64,000 bases of DNA from JASHSH01 sp036490215 (lineage in GTDB: Bacteria > Pseudomonadota > Alphaproteobacteria > Rhodospirillales > Magnetospirillaceae), in contig DASXEH010000077.1 of NCBI GenBank assembly GCA_036490215.1, positions 1-64,000 of the forward strand. The letters run 5' to 3'. Positions 33,505 to 41,852 of this stretch are shown here, one piece after another. Below the pieces are notes generated by a model, which saw only the letters and a list, made by a program, of their open reading frames with translations, had not been told where the DNA came from and ran no database searches. Within the stretch, counting starts at the first letter, position 1. The number at the start of each line of letters is the position of its first letter. The position numbers were made by a program, and so were the translations under genes.

Positions 33505-33532
33505 TTGAATGGGCTAAGAGGCGGCATATATT
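33505..33532 (+). promoter_or_regulatory. Promoter of the attenuator leader
   Basis: TTGAAT (33505-33510), 16 nt, TATATT (33527-33532). It reads into the leader that ends in the terminator at 33683-33713. A transcript starting near 33539 would be about 175 nt. Confidence 0.5.
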
Positions 33533-33620
33533 TTACTGTTATAAAGTACGGCTAGTAGCGTGGACTTTTGACGTGATTTTCGGTAATCTGCCCGTGTCAT
33601 TTTTAACGATGGAGGATGCA

Positions 33621-33653
33621 ATGGTTCACATGGGAGTGAAGCCGGGGACCTGA
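33621..33653 (+). CDS. 10-codon leader peptide candidate
   Basis: ATG to TGA, peptide MVHMGVKPGT. GGAGG stands exactly 5 nt before the ATG, an ideal ribosome-binding site. An in-frame ATG at 33609 also exists but lacks a site. The short frame ends 29 nt before a Rho-independent terminator. No bias to one amino acid is visible, so if it is an attenuator the signal is not simple amino-acid starvation. Confidence 0.4.
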   Translation: MVHMGVKPGT

Positions 33654-33682
33654 CCGGTACCAAAACCATTGGAACGAATCTA

Positions 33683-33717
33683 AGAGCCCCGCCCTAAAAA
33701 GTCGCGGGGCTCTCGTT
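33683..33717 (+). terminator. Intrinsic terminator directly before the DUF4760-like gene
   Basis: AGAGCCCCGC (33683-33692) pairs perfectly with GCGGGGCTCT (33704-33713), followed by CGTTTTG. Only 20 bp separate its stem from the next start codon. Confidence 0.8.
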
Positions 33718-33733
33718 TTGTGGGGAGCCCACA

Positions 33734-34300
33734 ATGCGCCACGTGAGAATTCGATATCTCGTTTATATCTCGGTGGCTATTGCTGCAGCATTGGGATTGC
33801 GCTTCGCAATGCTTGATTCCGTCGCGCCTGGCGGCCCTCACTATCTCGAAGCTCTATCATTTTCCGGAGCAATGTTAGTTGCCACGGGTTGGATAGTGAC
33901 CAATGAAGTCTCCATCAGAAATCTGCGCAAACAACATACGATCACACTTATTTCCGACTTTCTAATTCGCAAAGAGCGAATCGAAGACAAAAAACTAATC
34001 AAGACTAAGCTTCCAAAATTAGCCCTAATTACGAGCATCGCCGGCCTGGATTACGGTGACGATAACAACGATCTTCTGCAAGCTATCGATCGAGAATTGA
34101 ACTTTTACGAGTTTATCGCGGTGGGCCTCAAAAACGGCGATCTGGATGGGCGCATTTCCTACGATATCGTTCGGGGTTTGTTAGTCGGCTTCATCACACA
34201 GGTTCACCCTTACATCGATTACTGGCGGGTGAAAGACCCCGAGACTTGGGAACACGCTGTTCAATTGGCCGACAAATGGAAACTGAAGCGAAGCAGCTAA
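33734..34300 (+). CDS. DUF4760-like membrane protein
   Basis: 188 residues. Two N-terminal hydrophobic segments (about 7-24 and 40-55) are followed by a basic region (RNLRKQHTITLISDFLIRKERIEDKK) and a soluble helical domain (YEFIAVGLKNGDLDGRISYDIVRGLLVG, VHPYIDYWRVKDPE). This matches the DUF4760 pattern in small membrane proteins of unknown function. GGGGAG precedes the ATG. More AT-rich than flanking genes. It follows a terminator so closely that read-through control is likely. Confidence 0.6.
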   Translation: MRHVRIRYLVYISVAIAAALGLRFAMLDSVAPGGPHYLEALSFSGAMLVATGWIVTNEVSIRNLRKQHTITLISDFLIRKERIEDKKLIKTKLPKLALITSIAGLDYGDDNNDLLQAIDRELNFYEFIAVGLKNGDLDGRISYDIVRGLLVGFITQVHPYIDYWRVKDPETWEHAVQLADKWKLKRSS

Positions 34301-34353
34301 TAGCATGGGCGCGGGGCGCGACGACGCTTTGTAGAACAGCGTACTGCCAATAA

Positions 34354-34371
34354 CTGTCAGCATTCTGACAG
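34354..34371. promoter_or_regulatory. Palindromic operator of the WYL regulator
   Basis: CTGTCAG-CATT-CTGACAG, a perfect 7-bp inverted repeat, 43 bp upstream of the WYL regulator start. Such CTGTCAG repeats are typical in front of YafY-type genes. Confidence 0.65.
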
Positions 34372-34413
34372 AACCCCTTGGCATCGATACGACCAAACTG
34401 CGATGCTTTGCCC

Positions 34414-35109
34414 ATGGCGCGGTCCGAACGGTTGCTCGATTTGATCCAGGCGTTGCGGCGGCATCGCCATCCGGTGAGCGCGGCGGTGTTGGCCGAAGAA
34501 TTGGATGTGTCGCTGCGCACGATCTATCGCGATGTGCAAACGCTGATCGGCCAGGGCGCCACCATCGAGGGCGAGGCGGGTGTGGGCTATGTGCTGAAGC
34601 CCGGCTTCGTGCTGCCGCCCTTGATGTTCGACGATCCAGAGATCGAGGCGCTGGTGCTGGGCGCGCGCTGGGTGATGAAGCGCGCCGACGATAAGGAACT
34701 GGCGGCGGCGGCCAAGAATGCGCTGGCCAAGATCGTGGCGGTGCTGCCGGAAGACTTGCGCGACAACGCCGAGTATTCCGGATTGCTTGCCGGGCCGGGC
34801 GAAAGCCTGGCGGCCGGCAAGATCGATCTGGGCCCGATCCGCCAGGCGATTCGCGACGAGGTGAAGCTGCGCATTCAATACGAAGACGACAAAGGCAAGG
34901 CCACCGATCGTGTGATCTGGCCGATCGCGCTGGGCTTCTTCGACAAGGTGCGGGTGGTGGCGGGCTGGTGCGAGCTGCGCGAAGACTTCCGCCATTTCCG
35001 CGCCGATCGCATCGCCGGGCTGCGCGCCACCGGCAAGCGCTACCCGAAGCGCCGCCGCGCGCTGCTGAAGGACTGGCGCGCGGCCAATAAAATCCCGGAG
35101 CCGTTCTAG
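34414..35109 (+). CDS. YafY-type HTH/WYL-domain transcriptional regulator
   Basis: 231 residues. N-terminal winged helix (MARSERLLDLIQALRRHRHPVSAAVLAEELDVSLRTIYRD), then a WYL domain (IRQAIRDEVKLRIQYEDDKGKATDRVIWPIALGFF) and C-terminal extension. WYL regulators bind nucleic-acid or small ligands and often control the VOC gene that follows them, as here. The start at 34414 has no clear Shine-Dalgarno. Confidence 0.88.
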   Translation: MARSERLLDLIQALRRHRHPVSAAVLAEELDVSLRTIYRDVQTLIGQGATIEGEAGVGYVLKPGFVLPPLMFDDPEIEALVLGARWVMKRADDKELAAAAKNALAKIVAVLPEDLRDNAEYSGLLAGPGESLAAGKIDLGPIRQAIRDEVKLRIQYEDDKGKATDRVIWPIALGFFDKVRVVAGWCELREDFRHFRADRIAGLRATGKRYPKRRRALLKDWRAANKIPEPF

Positions 35110-35139
35110 AGGCAGAAAGAAAGATAGGGGACGAACGAC

Positions 35140-35535
35140 ATGATCGCCGATCTACCGAACGAGATCGAAGTTGTTACCTTGTTCGTCGACGACATCAGCG
35201 CGTCGAAAGCATTCTACGCGAAGGTCTTTGCGAGCAAGACCGTTTGGGAAGATGCGGTGTCGGCCGTGCTCGAATTTGGTGGGGTCATGATCAATCTTCT
35301 CGATGCCTCGCGGGCACCGCCGCTCGTTGAGCCGTTGCGCGTCGCGGCAGCGGCGGCGGGACCGCGGGTGTTGTTGACGATCAGAGTGCGTGACGTTGAT
35401 CAGATCTGTTCGTCGCTGCGGAGCATTGGCGTCGAACTGCTCAACGGGCCGATTGATCGTCCATGGGGCAGACGAACCGCGGCCTTTGCGGACCCTTCCG
35501 GTCATGTGTGGGAGGTCGCGCAGGCGATTGGATAG
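35140..35535 (+). CDS. VOC (glyoxalase/bleomycin-resistance) family protein
   Basis: 131 residues, two beta-alpha-beta repeats: IEVVTLFVDDISASKAFYAKVF, LEFGGVMINLLD, and IRVRDVDQICSSLRSIGVELLNGP with PWGRRTAAFADPSGHVWEVAQ. The His/Glu metal-ligand positions are partly conserved (GHVWEVA). Probably co-transcribed with the WYL regulator 30 bp upstream. Substrate unknown. Confidence 0.85.
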   Translation: MIADLPNEIEVVTLFVDDISASKAFYAKVFASKTVWEDAVSAVLEFGGVMINLLDASRAPPLVEPLRVAAAAAGPRVLLTIRVRDVDQICSSLRSIGVELLNGPIDRPWGRRTAAFADPSGHVWEVAQAIG

Positions 35536-35544
35536 GGTTTCAAA

Positions 35545-36543
35545 CTAACCCGCGATTTCGACGACCACTTTCCCCCGTGCCGATTTCGACGAGAGCATCT
35601 GATACGCATCCTCGACCGTGATCAACGTGAAGCGGCGCGGATCGAGGCGCGGGGTGATCTTGCCGGCTTCGACGAGCTTCGTGATCGCGCGCAGGATTTC
35701 GCCGTGGTGTTCGCGGCCTTCGCCGGTGAGCAAGGGCTCCAGCGTGAACACACCCGAATAGCTGGCGGCCTTGAATGAGAGCGGCGCCAGCGCGTGCGTG
35801 CCCCAGCCGAGGCTGCTCACCACATGGCCGAAGCGGCGCACCGCCTGGAACGACGCGTCGAGCGCGGGCCCGCCGATCGTGTCATAGACGATATCGAAAC
35901 CGCGGCCGGCGGTGTGTTCGGCCACATAACTCTCCACCGATGTGGCGCGATCGATCGGCGTGGCACCCAACTGCGTGAGCAGGTCGGCCTTGGCCGCGCC
36001 ATCGACACCGAACACCCGCGCCCCGAAGGCGAGCGCGAGTTGGACGACGATATGGCCGACACCGCCGGCGGCGCCTTGCACCAGCACCGCCTGACCCGGC
36101 TGGACCTTGGCGCGGTCGACCAAGCCTTCCCAGGCGGTGATGGCGATCAGCGGCAAGGCCGCCGCTTCGCGCCAATCCAAATTCGCGGGCTTCGGCGCCA
36201 ACAGCCGCGCATCGACCGCGGCGAATTCGGCCAGTGAGCCCTGCAGCCCGCCGACACCGCCGGTCATCCCGTAGACCGCATCGCCGGGCTGGAACTGGGT
36301 GACGCCGGCGCCGACCGATTCGACCACACCGGCGAGATCGATGCCGAGGATCGCCGGCAGGGGATGCTTGGCATGGGTGGCCTGACCGGCGCGGATCTTG
36401 AGGTCGAGCGGGTTGACGCCGCTGGCCTTGATGCGCACCAGCACCTGGCCCGCCTGCGGCAGCGGCCGCCTCACCGGCATCAGGGCGAACCCCGCGCCCG
36501 GCGCGTCGAGAACCGCCGCCTTCATCACCTGTTCGCTGATCAT
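35545..36543 (-). CDS. NADP-dependent quinone oxidoreductase / zinc-type alcohol dehydrogenase
   Basis: 332 residues, MDR superfamily. GASGVNPLDLKIRAG, PAILGIDLAGVVESVGAGV and the nucleotide loop VLVQGAAGGVGHIVVQLAL place it with quinone oxidoreductases; no zinc-ligand Cys cluster is seen. GGAGGGG directly precedes the ATG at 36543. Divergent from a LysR gene, which may regulate it. Confidence 0.87.
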   Translation of the reverse strand: MISEQVMKAAVLDAPGAGFALMPVRRPLPQAGQVLVRIKASGVNPLDLKIRAGQATHAKHPLPAILGIDLAGVVESVGAGVTQFQPGDAVYGMTGGVGGLQGSLAEFAAVDARLLAPKPANLDWREAAALPLIAITAWEGLVDRAKVQPGQAVLVQGAAGGVGHIVVQLALAFGARVFGVDGAAKADLLTQLGATPIDRATSVESYVAEHTAGRGFDIVYDTIGGPALDASFQAVRRFGHVVSSLGWGTHALAPLSFKAASYSGVFTLEPLLTGEGREHHGEILRAITKLVEAGKITPRLDPRRFTLITVEDAYQMLSSKSARGKVVVEIAG

Positions 36544-36662
36544 GGACCCCTCCATTCCGAAGACGGGTCAAAGATAGGCTTGTAAAAATGTTGGAAAACT
36601 ATCGATATTGGCTAAACCTCATTCACTTTTGAATGGGCCAACAGACCTGTCGTGATCCGGCG

Positions 36663-37514
36663 ATGAATTGGGACGACCTACGCATCTTTCTGGCGGTGGC
36701 CCGCGCCGGCACTTTGGGCAAGGCCGCACGCAAGCTGGGCCAAAGCCAGCCGACAATGGGCCGGCGGCTGAAAGCACTGGAGGAGGCGGTCGGCCAGGCG
36801 CTGTTTCAGCGCACCGCGGAAGGCTTCGTGCTGACCGACGAGGGCGCGGCGGTTCTGGCCCATGCCGAACGCATCGAAGAAGAGGCGCTGGCCTTCGAGC
36901 GCGAACTCGAGGGCCAGGACCAGGGACTCGATGGCGCGCTGCGGCTGTCGTCCTCCGACTGGTTCGGCATCCATATGCTGACACCGGTGCTGGCCGATTT
37001 CGCTGGCCAGCATCCGCGCGTGTCTGTCGAGCTGCTGACCGATATGCGGCTCTACAGCCTGTCGCGCCGCGAGGCCGATATGGTGTTTCGCATCCAGGCC
37101 TTCGATGAGCCCGACGTGATCGCACGCCGGCTGATGGATATTCCCTATGGGCTTTATCAGAAGAAGGGCGCCGAGCCGCCGCGCATCGGCTATGGACGCG
37201 GCGCGGCGCTGATCACGATGGATGTCGGCTTCGGTGAGATGCCCGACGCAGTCTGGTTGGCGAAGATGTTTCCCCAGGCGCGCGCGGTGTCGCGCAGCAA
37301 CAACCGCGATGTGCAGGCGCGGCTGTGCGCGCAGGGTGTGGGGCTTGCGGTGCTGCCGCGTCCGCTGGGTGACGCGGCGCAAGGCATCGAGCGCGTCGAT
37401 CTCGGTGAGGAACCGCCGAGCCGCACGACCTGGGTCGGCTATCACCGCGATCTCAAGCGGCTCGCTCGGCTTCGCGCGCTGCTCGACCTCGTGATCGAGT
37501 GGCTGGCGAATTAG
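36663..37514 (+). CDS. LysR-family transcriptional regulator
   Basis: 283 residues. N-terminal HTH (WDDLRIFLAVARAGTLGKAARKLGQSQPTMGRRLKALEEAVGQALFQRT) and a substrate-binding-like effector domain. It is divergent from the oxidoreductase across about 119 bp. ATG at 36663 is chosen to give the usual LysR N-terminus. Confidence 0.88.
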   Translation: MNWDDLRIFLAVARAGTLGKAARKLGQSQPTMGRRLKALEEAVGQALFQRTAEGFVLTDEGAAVLAHAERIEEEALAFERELEGQDQGLDGALRLSSSDWFGIHMLTPVLADFAGQHPRVSVELLTDMRLYSLSRREADMVFRIQAFDEPDVIARRLMDIPYGLYQKKGAEPPRIGYGRGAALITMDVGFGEMPDAVWLAKMFPQARAVSRSNNRDVQARLCAQGVGLAVLPRPLGDAAQGIERVDLGEEPPSRTTWVGYHRDLKRLARLRALLDLVIEWLAN

Positions 37515-37584
37515 TCTTTTCGCGAGACCCTCACCCTTCCGTGCGGGAGCACGTCAGGGTGAGGAACCCCCCAAGAGTAACGCT

Positions 37585-38331
37585 CTACAGAACCGTCAGC
37601 ATCGAGGCCACCAATGGGTGACGCACGATGTCGCGATCTTCGAGCCGCACTACGGCAACATCCGGCAACGCTTCGAGACGATTCGCGATGTCCGGAAGAC
37701 CCGACATGCCGGGCAGCAGATCGTTCTGATCGGGATCGCCCGTGAGCACCATCGTCGAGTGCCAGCCCAGACGGGTGAGGATCATTTTGATCTGCCCATA
37801 CGTGCAGTTCTGGACTTCGTCGATGACCACGAACGAGTTGTTGATGGTGCGCCCGCGCATATAGGCCACCGGCGCGATCTCGATCGAACCATCGGCGAGC
37901 AGAGCGCGCAGGCGCTTGCCCCCCAGCCGGTCGGCGAGCGCGTCGTAGAGCGGCCGCAGATAAGGCGCCAATTTTTCCTGCAGATCGCCCGGCAGATAAC
38001 CCAGGCTCTCTCCGGCTTCGACCGCGGGACGCGAGAGCACGATGCGCGCCACACGTCCCTCTTCGAAGGCTTCCACCGCGGAAGCGATCGCAAGATAAGT
38101 TTTCCCCGTGCCCGCTGGTCCAAGGGCCAGCGTAAGACTTTTCTCCTTGATCGCGCTCAACAGAGCGCCCTGGTTGTCCGACTGCGGCCTGATCTTTTTG
38201 ACGTAGCGTTGATCGCGGCCTTCTTCATCGCCATCCCAATTTGCCGGGATGACGTTGCTCCATAGCGGGCGGCTCGCCGTGTCAGATCGTTCAGATCGTG
38301 ACTGTGCGGCGGCGCGCGAGCGTTTGCTCAT
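37585..38331 (-). CDS. PhoH-family ATPase, short form
   Basis: 248 residues. Walker A GPAGTGKTYLA (near 75-85), Walker B SFVVIDEVQN and the downstream TGDPDQNDL are conserved. There is no KH or PIN domain, unlike PhoL or PhoH2. PhoH proteins are linked to RNA metabolism and ribosome maturation. GGAG precedes the ATG at 38331 in a long leader that has strong RNA structure. Confidence 0.88.
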   Translation of the reverse strand: MSKRSRAAAQSRSERSDTASRPLWSNVIPANWDGDEEGRDQRYVKKIRPQSDNQGALLSAIKEKSLTLALGPAGTGKTYLAIASAVEAFEEGRVARIVLSRPAVEAGESLGYLPGDLQEKLAPYLRPLYDALADRLGGKRLRALLADGSIEIAPVAYMRGRTINNSFVVIDEVQNCTYGQIKMILTRLGWHSTMVLTGDPDQNDLLPGMSGLPDIANRLEALPDVAVVRLEDRDIVRHPLVASMLTVL

Positions 38332-38630
38332 CACATGCTCCGGTGAGTTTCAGGGAGAGGTATGTCGGATAGGTGGCCCCCAAGGGGGAGACGCCGGAGG
38401 TAACAACCGTGGTGCTTCGGGCCTGTCCGGGGAGAGGCGGAGACAGCGCACAACGGGGAAACTTTCCTCCGACGGCTTGGGGGCCGAAATATATAGTACA
38501 CAATACCGCGACGAATTTCTACTGAATATCGCGGTTAGGTGTGATCATTAACACAATAGGTGGAGAGGCTGCGTGAAAGCCTTGTGAAACCTCGAACTTA
38601 GAATCGTCTGCTAAGTAATCACTGCGCGGA
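38332..38630 (-). other. Gap holding the phoH leader
   Basis: 299 bp between the phoH start and the TPR gene. Its minus strand holds the structured leader at 38375-38485; the remaining part (about 38490-38630) is AT-richer and probably contains the promoter. No gene accepted here. Confidence 0.4.
38375..38485 (-). promoter_or_regulatory. Structured 5' leader of phoH
   Basis: A 10-bp perfect long-range stem joins 38375-38384 (GGCCCCCAAG) with 38476-38485. Inside it CGCCGGAGG (38392-38400) pairs with 38466-38474 with one wobble, and CTGTCCG (38423-38429) with CGG-A-GACAG (38438-38446). The nested stems lie 44 nt upstream of the phoH start codon. I do not recognise a named riboswitch or thermosensor. 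Confidence 0.5.
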
Positions 38631-39431
38631 TTACTGCTTCACATCGAGCTTTTCGAGATTCAGCCGCGCATCGTCGGCGGCCGGCGATTGCGGCGCGAGG
38701 CGCAACACCTGAGTCCAGGATTTGTGCGCACCGGTTTTATCGCCGGCGAGACGTTTCACATTTCCGTCTTCGAGCCAGGCATCGGGTGAATTGGGATCGA
38801 GCGCGAGCGCCTGAGTCGCGTCGGCGGCCGCGCCCTTGAGATCGCTGAGCTCGCGCTTCGCCGCCGCACGATAGGTGTAGGCATCCGCGCGATTCGGCGC
38901 GAGGCCGATTGCCTGATCGAGATCCACCACCGCGTCTTGCCAGCTGTGACCGAGCGCCGAACTTTCCGCGCGATCGATCAGAAGGTCGGGCTGCGCGGGT
39001 GTGAGTTTCAGCGCCGCAGTTTGATCGGCATAGGCGCGGCTGGGATCGCCATCGAGAATCCAGGCCTGGCCGGCTTGCGCCAACATGCCGGCGCGGATCT
39101 GCGGCTCGTTGTGACTCGCGGTGGCCAGTTCCTCGAGACGGCGCGCGGCTTCCTTGTATTGCTTGAGGCCGATCAGCGCGACGTCGCCGCAATCTTCGGC
39201 CGGCTCACCGCCGCCTTCGCCCATCCAGGTGAGCGCCATCTCCCACGCATCGGTGGGACGTCTCTTAGCAAGCTGCATGCACGCGGCGTAACGCTGCGCC
39301 GGATCGCTGGGCGTCGTCACCGGCGGCGCGATCGGTGCGGTCTTGTCGGCGGCACAAACCGATCCGCCGATCATCGTCGTCGCGACGGCGGCCAACATGC
39401 CACGCCGAACCCAACCCATCATCGTTTCCAA
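38631..39431 (-). CDS. Periplasmic tetratricopeptide-repeat protein
   Basis: 266 residues. Signal peptide (MLAAVATTMIGGSVCAA), then several TPR-like helix pairs, clearest at AYADQTAALKLTPAQPDLLIDRAES, AVVDLDQAIGLAPNRADAYTYRAAAK and AAADATQALALDPNSPDAWLEDGNVK. Likely a protein-interaction scaffold. It ends 299 bp from phoH and precedes TetR by 15 bp on the same strand. Confidence 0.8.
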   Translation of the reverse strand: METMMGWVRRGMLAAVATTMIGGSVCAADKTAPIAPPVTTPSDPAQRYAACMQLAKRRPTDAWEMALTWMGEGGGEPAEDCGDVALIGLKQYKEAARRLEELATASHNEPQIRAGMLAQAGQAWILDGDPSRAYADQTAALKLTPAQPDLLIDRAESSALGHSWQDAVVDLDQAIGLAPNRADAYTYRAAAKRELSDLKGAAADATQALALDPNSPDAWLEDGNVKRLAGDKTGAHKSWTQVLRLAPQSPAADDARLNLEKLDVKQ

Positions 39432-39446
39432 TTTTCTAACCTTGTG

Positions 39447-40076
39447 TCACGCGCGCTGCGCAGCGGCGATCCGTTCCATCACATAGAGACGCAGCATCGC
39501 GCGCATCTCATCGAGAAGCACGTTGCGCGTCAACTTGGCTTCGGCGTTCATCGCGGCGGCGGCCTTCATCGTGTGCAGCGCGACGATCGCCATCGCCTGG
39601 GCCTGATCCGCGCCGAGCTGCGGCACATTGGCCAGCAGCATGGCACGAATCGCGCCGCGCAATTGCTCGCGCACTTCGGCCGCGCCGTCATAGAGACCGG
39701 CATGGGCTTCGACCAGCGCGGTGAAGGCCGGATGCTCGGCATGGAAGTCGAGCATCGCATCGACCAGGCGATCGGCCAGCTCTTCGGACTTCCAAGCCGC
39801 AGCCTGCTCGCACAACGCTTCGAGCTTGGCAACGAGTTCGTCGCCATAGGTACTGCGCAGCGCGCCGGCGATCAGTTCTTTATTGGGAAAGAATTGATAG
39901 AGCGAGCCGATGGCCGCGCCGGCGCGGGCCGCGATCTCGGCCATGGTGGCCGCGTCATAGCCTTTTTCGGCGAAGACCTGAGCGGCGGCATCGAGCAGGG
40001 CCGCCACCCGTTCCCGGCCGCGTTTGCGGCGCGGCTCTTTGATCGTCACGCTTGCGTTTTGTGAGGACATCCTCAT
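39447..40076 (-). CDS. TetR-family transcriptional regulator
   Basis: 209 residues. N-terminal HTH (RVAALLDAAAQVFAEKGYDAATMAEIAARAGAAIGSLYQFFPNKELI) with a variable ligand-binding domain. Its start codon lies in an inverted repeat (40060-40102), and it faces an isochorismatase-like hydrolase that it probably controls together with itself. Confidence 0.9.
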   Translation of the reverse strand: MRMSSQNASVTIKEPRRKRGRERVAALLDAAAQVFAEKGYDAATMAEIAARAGAAIGSLYQFFPNKELIAGALRSTYGDELVAKLEALCEQAAAWKSEELADRLVDAMLDFHAEHPAFTALVEAHAGLYDGAAEVREQLRGAIRAMLLANVPQLGADQAQAMAIVALHTMKAAAAMNAEAKLTRNVLLDEMRAMLRLYVMERIAAAQRA

Positions 40077-40102
40077 ACAACCTAGATGAGCCTGTCCTCA
40101 CA
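40060..40102. promoter_or_regulatory. TetR operator candidate
   Basis: TGTGAGGACA (40060-40069) and its complement TGTCCTCACA (40093-40102) form a perfect 10-bp inverted repeat spanning the TetR start and the divergent promoter; each half also contains a GAGGAC/GTCCTC motif. Confidence 0.6.
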
Positions 40103-40124
40103 TTATATGCGGAGCCCGACGTCA

Positions 40125-40700
40125 ATGGAAAAAATCGACCCCCAAACCACTGCGCTCGTCGTCATCGACCTGCAAAAGGGCATCATGCGCATGCCCGTCG
40201 CACCCCATGCCGCGGCGGATGTGCTGACGCGCACGCTCAGCCTGGTCGAGCGCTTCCGGACTGCCAAAGCGCCGGTCGCCCTCGTCAATGTCGGCTGGTC
40301 GGCGGATTTCGGCGATGCCCTGAAGCAGCCGGTTGACGCGGCACCGGCCTCGGCACACGGCGGCATGCCGGCCGACTTCAAGGACCTCGCCCCCGAACTG
40401 GGGCCGGCGCCGACCGATATCCTGATCACCAAGCGGCAATGGAATGCCTTTTACGGTACCGAGCTTGACCTGCAGCTGCGCCGCCGCGGCATCAAGACCA
40501 TCGTGATGACCGGCATCGCCACCCATATCGGCGTCGAAGGCACGGCGCGCGCCGGTTGGGAAATGGGCTACGCCTTCATCTTCGCCGAAGACGCGATGAG
40601 CAGCATGACCGCAGAAGCCCACAAATTCTCGACCACGGTCGTCTTGCCGCGGCTGGGCCGCATCCGCCCGACCGCGGAGATTTTGGCGGCACTCGGTTGA
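40125..40700 (+). CDS. Isochorismatase-family cysteine hydrolase
   Basis: 191 residues. Isochorismatase-fold features: ALVVIDLQKGIM with the catalytic Asp, KRQWNAFYGTELDLQLRRRGIKTIVMTGIATHIGVEGTARAG with the IGVE substitution where the catalytic Cys often lies. The usual CV in the nicotinamidase-like motif reads ATHIGV, so the nucleophile Cys is absent; true isochorismatases also lack it. Under probable TetR control. Confidence 0.82.
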   Translation: MEKIDPQTTALVVIDLQKGIMRMPVAPHAAADVLTRTLSLVERFRTAKAPVALVNVGWSADFGDALKQPVDAAPASAHGGMPADFKDLAPELGPAPTDILITKRQWNAFYGTELDLQLRRRGIKTIVMTGIATHIGVEGTARAGWEMGYAFIFAEDAMSSMTAEAHKFSTTVVLPRLGRIRPTAEILAALG

Positions 40701-40799
40701 TGCCTTAACATCAAACCTACGTAGAATCCGAGGTCGACGCCGGCGGCAAAATCGCGAGGATAGCGCCGCCGGGTCGACTTCCAGGGGAAGCGCCGGGCC

Positions 40800-41846
40800 T
40801 TGAATAAAAACCTCTTTTATTGGGCTGGCCTGCTCGTGGCTTCCTTGGCGCTTTCCTATGGGTTGCACGCGGTTCACGTTCCGGCGTCGTATCTGATCGG
40901 ACCGATGGTGGTGGCGATCGGGTTCGGCGCCAGAGGCGCACCCATCAAACTGCCGCCGATCGCCTTTACCGCCGCCCAGGCCATCATCGGCTGCCTGGTG
41001 GCGCGCACCCTGAGCGCATCGATCCTGACATCGCTGGCGTCCGATTGGGCGCCGATGCTGCTGAGCGTGGCGGCGACCGTATCCTCCGGTGCCTTGGCCG
41101 GATGGTTGCTGATGCGTTTCGCCGGATTGCCCGGTTCGACCGCCGCTTGGGGATCGACCCCCGGCGCCGCTTCGGTGATGGTGGCGATGGCCGCCGATTT
41201 CGGGGCCGATCCACGCCTGGTCGCCTTCATTCAATATCTCCGCGTGGTGATCGTCGTTCTGTCGATCTCGCTCGGGTCGCATCTGATCTTCGGCGTGACG
41301 GGTGCTGCGCCCGGCGCCGGTGCGCCACCCACGCCGGAAGGCCTCGATCTCGCTTTGCCGCTGATCGAAACCCTGGCGATCGCCGGCTTTGGCGCGTTTG
41401 TCGGTTTGCGCCTCAAGATCCCGGCTGGCGCGCTGCTGGTGCCGATGGTTCTGGCCGCCGCGTTCAACATTTCGAAGATCGTGACGATCACCCTGCCGCC
41501 CTGGCTTCTGGGCGCCACCTATCTGGTGGTGGGCTGGTATATCGGCCTGGGTTTTACCCGCGATGTTTTCGTCTACGCGCTGCGGGTTTTGCCCAAAGTC
41601 TTAATGTCGAGTGTCGTGCTCATTGCACTCTGCGGCCTGGCGTCGTGGATTTTGACACTTCTGTTGCCGATCGACGGTTTAACCGCCTATCTGGCCACAA
41701 GCCCTGGGGGATTGGATTCCGTGGTCATCATCGCTGTCGGCAGCCATGCCGATGCGCCTTTCGTTATCGCGGCGCAAACGCTACGCTTGTTCGCCGTTAT
41801 GGGGACGGGCCCCTTCATCGCCAAACTGCTTAGCCGGACCAAATAG
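40800..41846 (+). CDS. AbrB-family membrane permease
   Basis: 348 residues with about ten transmembrane helices, formed by two related halves (GLHAVHVPASYLIGPMVVAIGF and GAFVGLRLKIPAGALLVPMVLAAAF), as expected for the AbrB duplication family. Motifs GSTPGAASVMVAMAADFGAD and TSPGGLDSVVIIAVGSHADAPFVIAAQTLRLF recur in it. TTG start after AGGGGAAG. Substrate unknown. Confidence 0.82.
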   Translation: MNKNLFYWAGLLVASLALSYGLHAVHVPASYLIGPMVVAIGFGARGAPIKLPPIAFTAAQAIIGCLVARTLSASILTSLASDWAPMLLSVAATVSSGALAGWLLMRFAGLPGSTAAWGSTPGAASVMVAMAADFGADPRLVAFIQYLRVVIVVLSISLGSHLIFGVTGAAPGAGAPPTPEGLDLALPLIETLAIAGFGAFVGLRLKIPAGALLVPMVLAAAFNISKIVTITLPPWLLGATYLVVGWYIGLGFTRDVFVYALRVLPKVLMSSVVLIALCGLASWILTLLLPIDGLTAYLATSPGGLDSVVIIAVGSHADAPFVIAAQTLRLFAVMGTGPFIAKLLSRTK

Positions 41847-41852
41847 ACCGCC

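Larger units (their letters stand above)
33539..33718 (+). ncRNA. Leader RNA / small RNA with hidden mini-ORF
   Basis: Predicted transcript from the promoter at 33505-33532 to the terminator at 33683-33713. It contains the mini-ORF 33621-33653. CAATGGTT (33619-33626), which covers the ORF's start codon, can pair with AACCATTG (33664-33671) just before the terminator, so translation and termination structures are linked. I do not recognise a known RNA family. Confidence 0.4.

Noticed and set aside
38291..38503. A 70-codon minus-strand open frame across the phoH leader
   Set aside because: It starts at a TTG without a ribosome site and follows the RNA stems exactly; its peptide has no recognisable pattern. 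I treat the region as structured RNA.
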